64,000 nt of DNA from an uncultured Eubacteriales bacterium. GTDB taxonomy: Bacteria; Bacillota; Clostridia; Oscillospirales; Oscillospiraceae. The stretch lies in assembly GCA_900546615.1 (NCBI GenBank), contig URDJ01000008.1, positions 1 to 64,000 of the forward strand, in the 5' to 3' direction. The stretch's first letter is position 1, and each line of letters begins with the position of its first letter. Below are positions 17,924 through 27,155 of the stretch, one piece after another. The position numbers and the translations under genes were made by a program. Under the pieces are notes generated by a model. The model was not told the origin of the DNA. It saw nothing but the letters and a program-made list of their open reading frames with translations, and searched no databases.

Positions 17924-19996
17924 CTAAACACCTCTGTAATACAGCCCACGGGTCAAGCCGTTCGGCCGATAATCGCTCAGGCCAAGGAAGCTCTTTGCCA
18001 CCTCTACGCACTCCCGCGCGCCCTCGTTCGTGAACAGCAGCCGCATCCCGCGGACCCCCGCCTTCTTCACATCCTCCAGCCTGTCGCCCAAAAACACCTT
18101 CGATGGCCCGTACACCGCGTTGCGGCAGGTATACTCCCTCACCACCGGGTACACCCCGCCATACTCGTCGCTCATCCTCGCCGGAGCCCCGCAGGCGCAG
18201 CGCCCTGCGCTCGCCTTTATGAGGCACCTCTCCGTCAGCATGGCCGGCAGCCTGCCATAGGCTATTATCTCCGTATCCAAAGGCTTCGATAACTGCCGTA
18301 TCTGCTCCATGTTCAGCTCAAAGGACAGCGTCGCCGACAGCAGGCCCGCCTTCGACGCTATCTGCAGCGAGTAGGAATTGAAGATGTTGAGCGCGTAATC
18401 CCCGCGCACATCCAGCCCGGCAGCCCTCGCTATACCTATGTGCCCAAGGCTGCCGACCACCGCCTGCGTTACACCGGCGGCACGCGCCCTCTGCAGCAGC
18501 CCGGCCATCTCGCGCAGTTCCCCGTCGTGTACTATCCTCGGCAGCACCGCCGCGACCGTCGTGCCCATGGGCAGGAAGGGCTCTATGCTCTCAGGGCTTT
18601 CCGCCAGCACCGAGATGGGCACATACAGAAGGTCCGGCCCGAGCTCCGCCAGCTCCTCCGTCAGCTGAGAGGCCGACATGACCTCGAATATCGCGTCCAG
18701 CTTCGGCGTTTCAGGGCTTCCGCCCATCGCCGGGGCCAGCCGGCCCGTCCGCATATGGGGCGCCTCGGCCCTCTTGGCCGTGAGCTGTTTTATAAGCTCA
18801 CGCCTCGCCTGCTGCAGCATTCCCTCAGGCAGCATCACCCCGGGCCCGAGCATGACGTTCACACGCTCGCAGGAGTAGGGCGTACCGGAGGTCTTGCGGA
18901 ACTCCGATTCCACCGTCCTCTGGTTGAACTCCTGTCCGAAAGCCGCCATCGGCTCCGGCCCGTTCCATACGGCCCGGTTCCCGTCCTCGTCCTGTATGCC
19001 GCTCCTGAATGGCCGGCCCGCCTGGATGAGCGCGAAAAACTCCACCTTCACACGCCGCAGCTCCGAGTCCGCGTATCCCTTGCGCACCGCGTGCATGGCG
19101 CGCTCGGCATCCCTGTCCGGCTGCCCGGGCAGGCCCGTCATGTTCCCGTCCGGCTCCCCGGGGTAGTAGCCCTCGGTGAACTCCCGGCCCGTGAATATAA
19201 GCTCCAGCTCGTCCTTTTCGAGCGGAGTGGGCTTCCTTAAGTCCCTTGCGCATTTTATGCACACCTGCGTCAGCTTCGCCAGCCGCTCCGGCCTTGCGAC
19301 GCCCCGGCCGGCAACGACGCCCGCAACGCCAAGCTCCGCAAGCTCCGGTATCCGCTCTATCGCCATCAGGTCCCGCATGCTCAGCGGATAGTCGTCCATC
19401 CTGCCGCCGAGCGAATACTTCTCGCGGCAGAGCCCCGGACAGTCGCCCCTGTTGGCGCTGCCCCGGCCGTTTATCGCCGCCATGTAGCACTGACCCTGTC
19501 TTGACGCGCAGAGCGTGCCCATGACCGTGACGCCCAGCTCCACGCCGCCGCGCCTTGCGATGGCACGTATCTCGTCCATCGGCAGCTCGCAGGGCAGCAT
19601 GACCCGCGCAACGCCGAGCTGTATCGCGGCCTCTATCCCCGCCGCGTTGTGCAGCCCAAGCCGCTCCCCAGCGAACACACGCATGAGAGGCGCCGACTGC
19701 CTCGCCGCCAGAATGAAGCCCCAGTCCTGCGCTATCACCGCGTCCACGCCCGCTTCGCAGGCGCTGCGCACCAGCTCCGCCGCCGCGGACATCTCCGAGT
19801 CCGCCACCAGCGTGTCCAGTTCCGCGTACACGCGGCAGCCCCGGACCCGGCAATAACGCACGGCCTTCGTAAACTCCGCCTGCGTAAACCCGCGCCCGCC
19901 TGCTCCGCCAAAACGTATTATTATCGAATCCGCGCCGCTCTGCACCGCCGCTATCACGGCCTCCGCGTTCGGCGCGGGCGTTATTACCTCGAGCAT
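17924..19996 (-). CDS. Peptidase U32 family protein with DUF3656-type region
   Basis: 690 residues. It starts LEVITPAPNAEAVIAAVQSG and has the U32 signature region GLCREKYSLGG with its Cys residues (AINGRGSANRGDCPGLCREK). A middle region resembles DUF3656, and a second U32-like barrel half lies in the C-terminal third with Cys-rich CLIKASAGRCACGAPA. Characterised relatives are collagenase-like (PrtC) or act in 23S rRNA/ubiquinone hydroxylation; which applies here is unknown. First gene of the operon leading into maf and mreCD. Confidence 0.85.
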   Translation of the reverse strand: MLEVITPAPNAEAVIAAVQSGADSIIIRFGGAGGRGFTQAEFTKAVRYCRVRGCRVYAELDTLVADSEMSAAAELVRSACEAGVDAVIAQDWGFILAARQSAPLMRVFAGERLGLHNAAGIEAAIQLGVARVMLPCELPMDEIRAIARRGGVELGVTVMGTLCASRQGQCYMAAINGRGSANRGDCPGLCREKYSLGGRMDDYPLSMRDLMAIERIPELAELGVAGVVAGRGVARPERLAKLTQVCIKCARDLRKPTPLEKDELELIFTGREFTEGYYPGEPDGNMTGLPGQPDRDAERAMHAVRKGYADSELRRVKVEFFALIQAGRPFRSGIQDEDGNRAVWNGPEPMAAFGQEFNQRTVESEFRKTSGTPYSCERVNVMLGPGVMLPEGMLQQARRELIKQLTAKRAEAPHMRTGRLAPAMGGSPETPKLDAIFEVMSASQLTEELAELGPDLLYVPISVLAESPESIEPFLPMGTTVAAVLPRIVHDGELREMAGLLQRARAAGVTQAVVGSLGHIGIARAAGLDVRGDYALNIFNSYSLQIASKAGLLSATLSFELNMEQIRQLSKPLDTEIIAYGRLPAMLTERCLIKASAGRCACGAPARMSDEYGGVYPVVREYTCRNAVYGPSKVFLGDRLEDVKKAGVRGMRLLFTNEGARECVEVAKSFLGLSDYRPNGLTRGLYYRGV

Positions 19997-20047
19997 CGCA
20001 ACTACTCCTGAGCTTCAACGATTACAATTCGATTACATACAGAAATA

Positions 20048-20076
20048 ATTATAACACAAGCCCCCTCTTGCTACAA
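20048..20076 (-). promoter_or_regulatory. Promoter for the U32/maf/mre operon
   Basis: Minus strand TTGTAG and TATAAT with 17-base spacing. It overlaps the oppositely oriented promoter at 20068-20096. Confidence 0.6.
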
Positions 20077-20096
20077 GTCAAAATAAATGATAAAAT
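20068..20096 (+). promoter_or_regulatory. Promoter for the DnaD/DnaI operon
   Basis: Plus strand TTGCTA and TAAAAT with 17-base spacing, about 30 bases upstream of the chosen start. Its -35 shares bases with the -35 of the divergent promoter. Confidence 0.6.
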
Positions 20097-20127
20097 GAAA
20101 GCCCATAGTCGGAGAGAGGAATGGAAG

Positions 20128-21072
20128 ATGAAGGATAAGAGCTACCGGCTGAGCGCTGCGGTCTGCGCGCTGCCGGCCGAGGATGCGGACAAGCTCATTT
20201 CGGCGGGCGACGGCGACTGCGCCCTGCTGTACATATATCTGCTCAGGCACGGCCAGCAGCCTAACCAGGAGCTGTGCCGGGCGCTGGGCTGGGAGCCGCA
20301 GCGTCTCGGCGGCTGCGCGGCAAAGCTGAGGTCGCTCGGCCTGCTTTCAGACGGCGCTTCAGCCCGAGTCCCGACTCAGCCGGCCGACACCATGCCGGAG
20401 TACACAGCTGAGGACGTGGTCAGGCGCTCGGGCGAGGACCCGGCCTTCAAGGGCGTGCTCGCCGAAGCGGAGAGCGTGCTCGGCCACGCACTCTCGGGCG
20501 CGGACACGCGCACGCTGTTCGGCATATACGACTTTCTGGGCCTTCCCGTGGACGTCATCATGGAGCTGCTGCACCATTGCTGCGAGGAATACAAACTAAA
20601 ATTCGGCCCCGGCAGGGTCCCGACGATGAGGCAGATTGAAAAAGAGGCCTATATCTGGGCAGATCGGGAGATAATGACCTTTGAACAGGCCGAGGATTAT
20701 ATTAGGATGCGCGCCAGGCTTCGTGACGCATCGGAGTCCCTGAGGCGAAGCTTCGGCATACACGACAGGCCGCTCACTCCGACGGAGCGGAAATATGTCG
20801 AGGGCTGGCTGGAACAGGGCTTCACGCAGGGCGCCATTGAGCTTGCCTACGACAAGACGGTGACGAACACGGGCCAGCTCAAGTGGAACTACATGAACCG
20901 CATCATCCAGAGCTGGCACGAGAAGGGCCTGCACACCACGCAGGAGATCGCCGACGGCGACGCTCCGAGGAGGTCCTCCGGCGGCCCGCGGCAGTCTCAG
21001 AGGACGGAGCCGAGCCGTATGGGCGAGCTCGAGAGGATGAAAAAGATCTACGACAAGGTCCGCGGCAACTGA
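20128..21072 (+). CDS. DnaD domain primosome protein
   Basis: About 314 residues. The N-terminal part (residues 1-75) looks like a winged helix (LLYIYLLRHGQQPNQELCRALG). Two DnaD-type helical units follow: the first around DVIMELLHHCCEEYKL and YIWADREIMTFEQAEDYI, the second with LTPTERKYVEGWLEQGF and YDKTVTNTGQLKWNYMNRI. DnaD proteins remodel DNA and help load the replicative helicase. The DnaI-like gene 20 bases downstream supports this role. Start at ATG 20128 behind GGAGAGAGG. Confidence 0.88.
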   Translation: MKDKSYRLSAAVCALPAEDADKLISAGDGDCALLYIYLLRHGQQPNQELCRALGWEPQRLGGCAAKLRSLGLLSDGASARVPTQPADTMPEYTAEDVVRRSGEDPAFKGVLAEAESVLGHALSGADTRTLFGIYDFLGLPVDVIMELLHHCCEEYKLKFGPGRVPTMRQIEKEAYIWADREIMTFEQAEDYIRMRARLRDASESLRRSFGIHDRPLTPTERKYVEGWLEQGFTQGAIELAYDKTVTNTGQLKWNYMNRIIQSWHEKGLHTTQEIADGDAPRRSSGGPRQSQRTEPSRMGELERMKKIYDKVRGN

Positions 21073-21091
21073 GAAAGGACGGTGACAAAGC

Positions 21092-22096
21092 ATGGGCTAT
21101 AACGGCAGGCTGCTGGCAAGGGCGAGGGAAAAGCTCGCCGCGGCAAGAGAATCGAATGAGGCAGAGCAGCGCAGAAGGCTGGAGGAGGCCTGTGCGAAGC
21201 TGCCTGAACTGGGCGGCATAGACCGCAGGCTCAGGCAGCAGATGATAGAGCTGTCCAGACTGGCCATGAGCCGCGAGCCGGGCGCAAAGGAGCGCATCGA
21301 AAGGCTCCGGGACGAGAACCTGGAGCTGCAGAGGCAAAGAGCCGAGCTGCTGGTGGGCGGCGGTTACCCGATTGATTACACGGACGAGATATACGGCTGC
21401 AAAATTTGCCGCGACACGGGTCTGGACGGCAAGGAACTCTGCCGCTGCCTCAAGAAGCTCTATAACCGCGAGCTTACCCAGGAGCTGAGCACGCTGCTGC
21501 GCGGCGGCGACGAGTGCTTCGAGCGCTTTGACCTCAGCTGGTACAGCCAGACAAGGGACCCGAATACCGGCGCCTCGCCGAGGGAGTGCATGACCGTCGT
21601 GTACGAGACCTGCCGGGAGTACGCGAAAAACTTCGGCAAGGGCTCGCCGAACCTCATCTTCATGGGCGGCACCGGGCTGGGCAAAACCTTTCTCTCGGCC
21701 TGCATCGCGAGGGTCGTGGCAGAAAACGGATTCTCGGTCGCCTACGAATCCGCGGCAGCGGCGCTCGGTCAGTTTGAAACGCAGCGGTTCTCGAGGGAGA
21801 ACGCCGAGGGCGATCAGGCGGCCGCAAAAGTCCGGGACTACCTCGGCTGCGACCTCATGATACTCGACGATCTCGGCACCGAGATGGTGACCTCCTTCTC
21901 CATCTCGGCGCTCTACCAGCTCATAAACACGAGGCTGTGCGAGAACAGGAGCACCATAGTGAGCACGAACTGCAGCTTCGACGAACTGCTGAGAAAATAC
22001 GGCCCGCAGGTCACCTCAAGGCTCGAGGGCGAGTACCTGCTCCTGAGCTTCTCCGGGCGGGATATACGGCTGCTGAGAAAGGAGCGCGGCACATGA
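21092..22096 (+). CDS. dnaI: DnaC/DnaI-type helicase loader ATPase
   Basis: 334 residues. An N-terminal helical part (to about 95) ends in a cysteine cluster (CKICRDTGLDGKELCRCL), as in zinc-binding DnaI helicase-interaction domains. The AAA+ domain has Walker A FMGGTGLGKTFLSACIA and Walker B LMILDDLGTE, followed by a sensor/Arg-finger region. It loads the replicative helicase together with the DnaD-like protein upstream. An IstB-type transposition helper is unlikely because no transposase is present. Confidence 0.88.
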   Translation: MGYNGRLLARAREKLAAARESNEAEQRRRLEEACAKLPELGGIDRRLRQQMIELSRLAMSREPGAKERIERLRDENLELQRQRAELLVGGGYPIDYTDEIYGCKICRDTGLDGKELCRCLKKLYNRELTQELSTLLRGGDECFERFDLSWYSQTRDPNTGASPRECMTVVYETCREYAKNFGKGSPNLIFMGGTGLGKTFLSACIARVVAENGFSVAYESAAAALGQFETQRFSRENAEGDQAAAKVRDYLGCDLMILDDLGTEMVTSFSISALYQLINTRLCENRSTIVSTNCSFDELLRKYGPQVTSRLEGEYLLLSFSGRDIRLLRKERGT

Positions 22097-23124
22097 GACA
22101 GCATGAGATAACAAGAGTCCGGCCGCTGCTCGACCGCAACGGCAACATAGCCGAGCCGGGCTATGCCAGACGGCTCCTGCCCGTGTACAAGAGGGCCGAC
22201 ATAAAGGCCCCGGCCCACAGGATAAAGGAATGGGACTACTACCTCGTGAACAACGGCCGCTTTGCCGTTGCGCTCACGGTGGACGACAACGGCTACATGG
22301 GCCTCGACTCCATCTCCTTTTTGGACTTCGAAAACCTCTGGCAGCAGACCGTCTCGCCCATGTGCGCCCTTCCCCTCGGCAGGCGTAAGATGCCGGAAAG
22401 CTCCGAAACCGGGGATGTGGCCGTTTCAGGCAAGGGCTATGAGATTGCCTTCAGACACACTTCCGAGGGACGGCTCCTGCTGTTCCGTATGGAGAATTTC
22501 GCCTCCGGCAGACCTGTCGAAGGCAGGATACTGCTCACCGACGAGCCTGAGGAGAGCATGGTCATCTGCACGCCCTTCAAAAAGCGCGGGCACTTCTACT
22601 TCAACCAGAAGATCAACTGCATGAGGGCCTCGGGCTGGGTGAACGTCAGGGGAAGGCGCTACGAGTTCGAGCCGGAGACGGCCTTCGGCGTGCTCGACTG
22701 GGGCCGCGGCGTGTGGACTTATCACAACACCTGGTACTGGGGCAGCGCCTCCGGCGCGGTGGACGGCGTGCCCTTCGGCTGGAACATAGGCTACGGCTTC
22801 GGCGACACCTCGGCCGCCTCCGAAAACATGCTCTTTTACAACGGCCGGGCGCACAAGCTGGGCAGGGTCACCTTCAATATCCCGCGGCGCGGCGGGGACT
22901 ACGCCTATCTGTCGAAGTGGACCTTCACCAGCGACGAGGGCCGCTTCGAGATGGACTTCCAGCCCATCCTCGACAGGTCCGCATGCACCGACGTCAAGCT
23001 CATAAAGAGCGACCAGCATCAGGTCTTCGGCCGCTTCACCGGCACCGCCGTTTTGGACGACGGGCGGAAAATAAGGGTAAAAGACTTTCCCGGCTTCGCC
23101 GAGAGGGTAGAAAACAAGTGGTAA
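22093..23124 (+). CDS. DUF2804 family protein
   Basis: About 343 residues. It starts at the ATG overlapping the upstream stop (ATGA). Sequence features typical of DUF2804: KRADIKAPAHRIKEWDYY near the N-terminus, FDLENL-like FLDFENLWQQT, and the aromatic block FGVLDWGRGVWTYHNTWYW. The family appears to be a double lipocalin-like beta fold; no enzymatic role is established. No signal peptide. Its coupling to the helicase loader is probably only operonic. Confidence 0.85.
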   Translation: MRQHEITRVRPLLDRNGNIAEPGYARRLLPVYKRADIKAPAHRIKEWDYYLVNNGRFAVALTVDDNGYMGLDSISFLDFENLWQQTVSPMCALPLGRRKMPESSETGDVAVSGKGYEIAFRHTSEGRLLLFRMENFASGRPVEGRILLTDEPEESMVICTPFKKRGHFYFNQKINCMRASGWVNVRGRRYEFEPETAFGVLDWGRGVWTYHNTWYWGSASGAVDGVPFGWNIGYGFGDTSAASENMLFYNGRAHKLGRVTFNIPRRGGDYAYLSKWTFTSDEGRFEMDFQPILDRSACTDVKLIKSDQHQVFGRFTGTAVLDDGRKIRVKDFPGFAERVENKW

Positions 23125-23181
23125 CCCCGCCCCTGCATGTAATCTAAACTCCGAAGGCGTTTCACCGCTTTTCTTTGGGGC

Positions 23182-23268
23182 TCAGTCCGTTTCTTTTGGC
23201 AATGGCAAAAGAAACGGACTGAAAAATATCGCCCGGGCCTGTGATTTGGCCCCGGGCGATATTTTTTG
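23182..23268 (+). terminator. Two tandem terminator hairpins after the DnaD operon
   Basis: Stem 1 pairs 23183-23198 with 23206-23221 (16 bp, CAGTCCGTTTCTTTTG). Stem 2 pairs AAAATATCGCCCGGG-type bases at 23223-23239 with 23248-23266 and ends in T6. Both are strong; the second is also symmetrical and could work in either direction. Confidence 0.8.
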
Positions 23269-23335
23269 GAATCTTCCGCTCAAAACGGGAAATAACATAT
23301 AGCGTCCCACAGGACGGGAAGGGGGTGTTTTCCGT

Positions 23336-23803
23336 TTGAAGAAGAAAAGCTGGTATTTTGTCTATCCCGCGATCGCCGTCGGCGCCGGCGCGCTGTCGGG
23401 TTTCCTTACAAGGCGCGCCATGAAGGAAGTGTTCCCGCTGCTCGATAAGCCGCCGCTCACCCCGCCGCCCGTGGTGTTCCCCATCGTCTGGACCGCGCTC
23501 TACATCCTCATGGGCGTCGGCATGGCGATGGTCAAAAACACCGACACGCTCGGCTCCAGGACTTCCGAGCGCCTCTGGTGGGCGCAGCTGGCCGTAAACT
23601 TTATCTGGACCCTTGTATTCTTCCCGGCGCAGGCCTTTCTCGCCGCACTCGCTCTGCTCGTGCTGCTCTTCGGCCTCGTCGTCGCGATGACCGCAGCCTT
23701 CGGCAAAATAAGCCGCCCTGCCGCCCTCATGCAGATACCCTATATCCTCTGGCTTCTCGTGGCAGGCTATCTCAACGCCGGCATCTGGCTGCTCAACCGC
23801 TGA
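23336..23803 (+). CDS. tspO: TspO/MBR family membrane protein
   Basis: 155 residues, five hydrophobic helices, rich in Trp and Pro. Seen: FLTRRAMKEVFPLLDKPPLTPPPVVFPIVWTALYILMG (conserved block here split; LDKPPLTPPPVVFPIVWTAL is the core) and the C-terminal LWLLVAGYLNAGIWLLN. TspO homologues bind porphyrins and sterol-like ligands and act in stress responses. TTG start behind a G-rich ribosome binding site. Confidence 0.9.
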   Translation: MKKKSWYFVYPAIAVGAGALSGFLTRRAMKEVFPLLDKPPLTPPPVVFPIVWTALYILMGVGMAMVKNTDTLGSRTSERLWWAQLAVNFIWTLVFFPAQAFLAALALLVLLFGLVVAMTAAFGKISRPAALMQIPYILWLLVAGYLNAGIWLLNR

Positions 23804-23804
23804 G

Positions 23805-24425
23805 TCACCGGATGAAGTTCGTCACGTTCCCCCGCTCGGCCGTCGGAGCCGGGAACCCGGCCGCCCTGCCCGCCTCTATGCACTTTATGAGCCAGGCCAT
23901 GTTCCGCGCCAGGTTCCGCGCGGTCTGCAGGCCCTCGGCGTCCTGCGCCGCAGCCTCAGGACACACGCCATACAGCCCGTTCCAGTAGGTCGAGGACACC
24001 ACCGGCATCTGGCTGATCGTGAAATACTTGTTCATAACGTCCACGCTCGCCGTGGTGCCGGCACGCCTCGCGCAGGCCAGCGCCGCCGCGGGCTTGTGCG
24101 CGAACTTCGACCCGCCGGCATAGAACATCCTGTCCAGAAACGCCAGCAGCGCCCCGGCCGGGGACGCATAGTGCACCGGGGTCGCGACGACCAGAGCGTC
24201 CGCGGCCTCGAGCTTTTTTATTGCCTCGTTCACCATGTCGTCAATGACGCACACGCCCGTCTTCTTGCAGGCACCGCAGGCCGTGCAGCCGGATATCGGT
24301 CCCGCGCCGACCTCTATAAGCTCCGTCTCCACGCCCTCGGCCTCGAACACCTTCTTCATCTCGTCGAGAGCCAGCCTCGAACTGCCCGCCTTGTGCGGGC
24401 TTCCGCTTATCATCAGTACCTTCAT
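23805..24425 (-). CDS. Flavodoxin-fold NADPH-dependent FMN reductase / iron-sulfur flavoprotein
   Basis: 206 residues. FMN-binding N-terminus MISGSPHKAGSSRLA, and a cysteine motif GCTACGACKKTGVC at about residues 47-60 typical of the iron-sulfur flavoprotein group, then VVATPVHYASPAGALLAFLDRM. Probably a small electron-transfer flavoprotein or reductase in anaerobic metabolism. It converges tail-to-tail with tspO with one base between the stops and no terminator visible. Confidence 0.85.
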   Translation of the reverse strand: MKVLMISGSPHKAGSSRLALDEMKKVFEAEGVETELIEVGAGPISGCTACGACKKTGVCVIDDMVNEAIKKLEAADALVVATPVHYASPAGALLAFLDRMFYAGGSKFAHKPAAALACARRAGTTASVDVMNKYFTISQMPVVSSTYWNGLYGVCPEAAAQDAEGLQTARNLARNMAWLIKCIEAGRAAGFPAPTAERGNVTNFIR

Positions 24426-24428
24426 TTG

Positions 24429-25490
24429 CTACGCCTCCTTAAAACCTATCTCGATGACCACCGGATTGTGGTCGGAATATTTAAAGCCCAGGCTCTGCGT
24501 CTCAACGCTCAAAACCTCCAAGTTCGGCGATACGATGAAACCGTCGAGCACGTAGTGCTGGCTCGTCTCCTCGTCGTAGGGCGCGTTGTTGAGCCTGCAG
24601 GTCGGCGTGCTGTCGTCAAAGACAAAGCTCCAGCCCTCCGGCAGGGACGCTTCATCCAGTACGCCGGGAGTCCAGTACCCGTCGTCGAGCACGGGCCATT
24701 TCTCCAGCATGCCGGGGAAGGTCTGGTTGAAGTCGCCGCCGGCAATGACATAGCTGCCCTTGGCATACTCGGCCTCAAGCACCTCGAACAGCATGGCCGT
24801 CTGCGCGGCCTTGCCCTCTCCGTCATCATAGGCCTCGAGGTGCAGGTTCACCACCACAAGCTCGCTGTCCAGCTCCGGGATCTGGCAGCGCGTTATGAGC
24901 AGGCACCTCTTGAGGTTCGCCGTGCGCACGGGCCACGAAAACGGGCATGGCAGGGCGATGCGCTCCGCCGTGCCGCCCTGGACGGCGTAGTCCGCCGTCG
25001 TCATTATGCCGCTGTTCATCCTGCCCATCGGCGGCCAGGGGAAGGGTACGAAGGGGCAGAGATAGTTCTGCGCATAGGCCCAGCTGTGAGCGTTCCGGCC
25101 CTCGGAGAAGGATTTGACCTCATTCGTCCCGTAGCTGCGGGCGGAGTCCTCGTCCACCTCCTGCAACATATAGACGTCGGCGTCCAGCTCGTCGAGCGCC
25201 TGCGAAACGCCCTCGAAGTAGTAGTCGAAATCCTCGCGCTCCGGCTTGCCGGCGCCCTTGCCGCCGTCCATGACGAAGTCCTCGTTCTCGCCAAGCCCGC
25301 AGTAACCCACGTTCCAGCTCACCAGCCTCACCGTGCCTCCAACGGTCTCCGGCTCGCCCAGCTGCCCCGCCGTTATGTACTCGACGTCCTCCGGCCTGTA
25401 CTCCGTGAAGCTCAAAAATCCGACCAGTCCGCCCGCCGCGACTACTATTACAATTATTATGACCAGCAGTACCTTCAGCAGCTTTTTCAA
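24429..25490 (-). CDS. Membrane-anchored endonuclease/exonuclease/phosphatase family protein
   Basis: About 353 residues. TTG start (MKKLLKVLL) eight bases after GGAGG, followed by a membrane helix (VLLVIIIVIVVAAGGLVGFL), so the catalytic domain is outside the cell. EEP motifs: LVSWNVGYCG, LQEVDEDSARSYG, GGDFNQTFPG and the terminal YSDHNPVVIEI. These Mg-dependent enzymes cut phosphodiesters or phosphomonoesters; the substrate is unknown. Downstream stop is three bases from the flavoprotein start. Confidence 0.85.
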   Translation of the reverse strand: MKKLLKVLLVIIIVIVVAAGGLVGFLSFTEYRPEDVEYITAGQLGEPETVGGTVRLVSWNVGYCGLGENEDFVMDGGKGAGKPEREDFDYYFEGVSQALDELDADVYMLQEVDEDSARSYGTNEVKSFSEGRNAHSWAYAQNYLCPFVPFPWPPMGRMNSGIMTTADYAVQGGTAERIALPCPFSWPVRTANLKRCLLITRCQIPELDSELVVVNLHLEAYDDGEGKAAQTAMLFEVLEAEYAKGSYVIAGGDFNQTFPGMLEKWPVLDDGYWTPGVLDEASLPEGWSFVFDDSTPTCRLNNAPYDEETSQHYVLDGFIVSPNLEVLSVETQSLGFKYSDHNPVVIEIGFKEA

Positions 25491-25510
25491 TCTACGCACC
25501 TCCAGCACGT

Positions 25511-26491
25511 TCAGGTGTAGTATCTCCAGACTCCGCCCTCGGCCTTCCTGTAGGCCCTGCCGCGGACGGTCAGGTATTCCAGATGCGCCGCGGTCTCGCC
25601 CACGGCGAACCACTTCTGCTGCAGAGGAAAGTCCGCCCAGGAGGGGCTTTTGCCGCGCACGCGCCAGGTCATCCTGCCCGAGAGCTCATAGGCCGTAAGG
25701 CCCGGCTCCCGCGTGAGGGTGTCCAGCATCTCGCGTATCCTGGCCCCGTGGTGCTCTATGATCGCGCCTATCCGCTCCGACATGGAGCCGTTTATGCCGC
25801 GGTGGGCCGGCAGCGGCAGGCGCACGTCGAAGATGCTGATGTCCATGAGGCTGTGCACGTACTTCCCCAGCGGGTCCTCAAAGCCCGGCCAGCTCGTGAT
25901 GTTCGGCGTGATGTCAAAGAGCACGTGGTCGCCGAGGAACATGACCTTGTTCTCCCGGTCGTAGAGGCAGGCATGTCCCGGGGTGTGCCCGGGCGTCAGG
26001 ATCACTTCCAGCTTTCTTCCGCCGTAATCCAGCGTGTCTCCCTCTCTCACATAGGTGAAATCCGCCTTTTTGACGGAATTGTATTTCCTCATAGGCGAAT
26101 CCTTCAGGGACGCTATCTCCTGCTCCGAGAATCCAAGCCTCGCATACTCGTCTATCCTGTGCGAATTAGACGCCTGTCGGAACTGCTCGAGCCTCGTGCC
26201 GTCCTCGCGGCTTATGTAGATCTTCGCGCCCGGCGCCGCGAGTTCCGCCGCAAGGCCCGAGTGGTCCGAGTGCAGGTGTGTGAGGAAGATATCGGTCTCC
26301 TCCAGCCCGACGTCCAGCTCGGCCAGCCCGGCGAGCAGCGCCTCGCGGCACTCATCCCGGCGAAAGCCCGTGTCGATGAGCAGGCTCCGGCCGCCCTCGC
26401 CTTTTATGAGATACGAGTTGAGGTTCCTGAGCGGGTTTTCCGGCAGAGGAACATAGATGCTGTAGATGTTTTCTTCGATTTGTGTGTACAT
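25511..26491 (-). CDS. Metallo-beta-lactamase fold hydrolase
   Basis: 326 residues. Zinc-binding motif LTHLHSDHSGLA near residue 90, a further His in ILTPGHTPGHACLYD and an Asp in MFLGDHVLFD, and a C-terminal winged-helix-like part. This longer type resembles glyoxalase II-like/LACTB2-like hydrolases. The natural substrate is unknown. It lies 20 bases upstream of the EEP phosphatase gene and may share its transcript. Confidence 0.85.
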   Translation of the reverse strand: MYTQIEENIYSIYVPLPENPLRNLNSYLIKGEGGRSLLIDTGFRRDECREALLAGLAELDVGLEETDIFLTHLHSDHSGLAAELAAPGAKIYISREDGTRLEQFRQASNSHRIDEYARLGFSEQEIASLKDSPMRKYNSVKKADFTYVREGDTLDYGGRKLEVILTPGHTPGHACLYDRENKVMFLGDHVLFDITPNITSWPGFEDPLGKYVHSLMDISIFDVRLPLPAHRGINGSMSERIGAIIEHHGARIREMLDTLTREPGLTAYELSGRMTWRVRGKSPSWADFPLQQKWFAVGETAAHLEYLTVRGRAYRKAEGGVWRYYT

Positions 26492-26557
26492 GTTGATACT
26501 CCGTGCAATAATTATTTCAAATCTTATTTTAACACAACATCCGCCGCCGCAACAGCC

Positions 26558-26983
26558 CTATCTTTTAAAAAGAAGCACCCCGCCTATCATGAGCGCGAGT
26601 CCAAGGCCCTTCTGCCAGTCAAGGGCGACCTTCTCCGCCCCCATCAGGCCGAGGGCGTCGATGAGCGCGGCGACGGCGAGCTGGCTTATGAGGATGACGC
26701 TTATGGCCACCGTGGGTGAGAGCGCGCCTATGCCCAGCATGACCGTGACCGTGATCACAAGGCCGAGCACGCCGCCCAGCATGTAGTACCACGGCACCTC
26801 CCCCAGCGACGAAAAGCTGCCCGTTCTGTATACCAGCAGCGCCAGCGCCGAGAGCAGGGCCGCTGTACACTGTACGAGGACGTTAGCCTCCATCGTCCCT
26901 ATGGTCTCGCCGAGGCGCGTGTTCATGACCCCCTGGACGCTCATCGCCGCGCCCGCTATGATGCAGAAAATAAAGCCCAACAT
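26558..26983 (-). CDS. Small DMT-superfamily (YdcZ/DUF606) membrane protein
   Basis: 141 residues with five membrane helices. The start MLGFIFCIIAGAAMSVQGVMNTRLG and the helix GVLGLVITVTVMLGIGALSP are typical of the DUF606/YdcZ half-size drug/metabolite transporters, which probably work as dimers. Substrate unknown. Divergent from the hom operon. Confidence 0.8.
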   Translation of the reverse strand: MLGFIFCIIAGAAMSVQGVMNTRLGETIGTMEANVLVQCTAALLSALALLVYRTGSFSSLGEVPWYYMLGGVLGLVITVTVMLGIGALSPTVAISVILISQLAVAALIDALGLMGAEKVALDWQKGLGLALMIGGVLLFKR

Positions 26984-27058
26984 CTGTGTTTTTACCGCCT
27001 TTCGTCAAAACGATGAATCGCCCCCGACAGGAATGCGGTGTTTTCGGAAAAATACCAC

Positions 27059-27087
27059 TTGTGCGCGAGGCGTGGATATGTTATAAC
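27059..27087 (+). promoter_or_regulatory. Promoter for the ACT-hom operon
   Basis: TTGTGC and TATAAC spaced by 17 bases. About 30 bases after the likely start point is a perfect 8-bp stem (27116-27123 with 27130-27137) just ahead of the GGAGG site. Confidence 0.5.
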
Positions 27088-27155
27088 TGTGTGCATCGGG
27101 CAAATACATTCGGCCGTTCCTGAACTACATCAGGAACAGAAGGAGGCGCTGTAAG

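Noticed and set aside
21092-22096. IstB transposition helper
   Set aside because: The Walker motifs would fit, but the N-terminal Cys cluster and the adjacent DnaD-like gene point to a helicase loader, and no transposase or terminal repeats are nearby.
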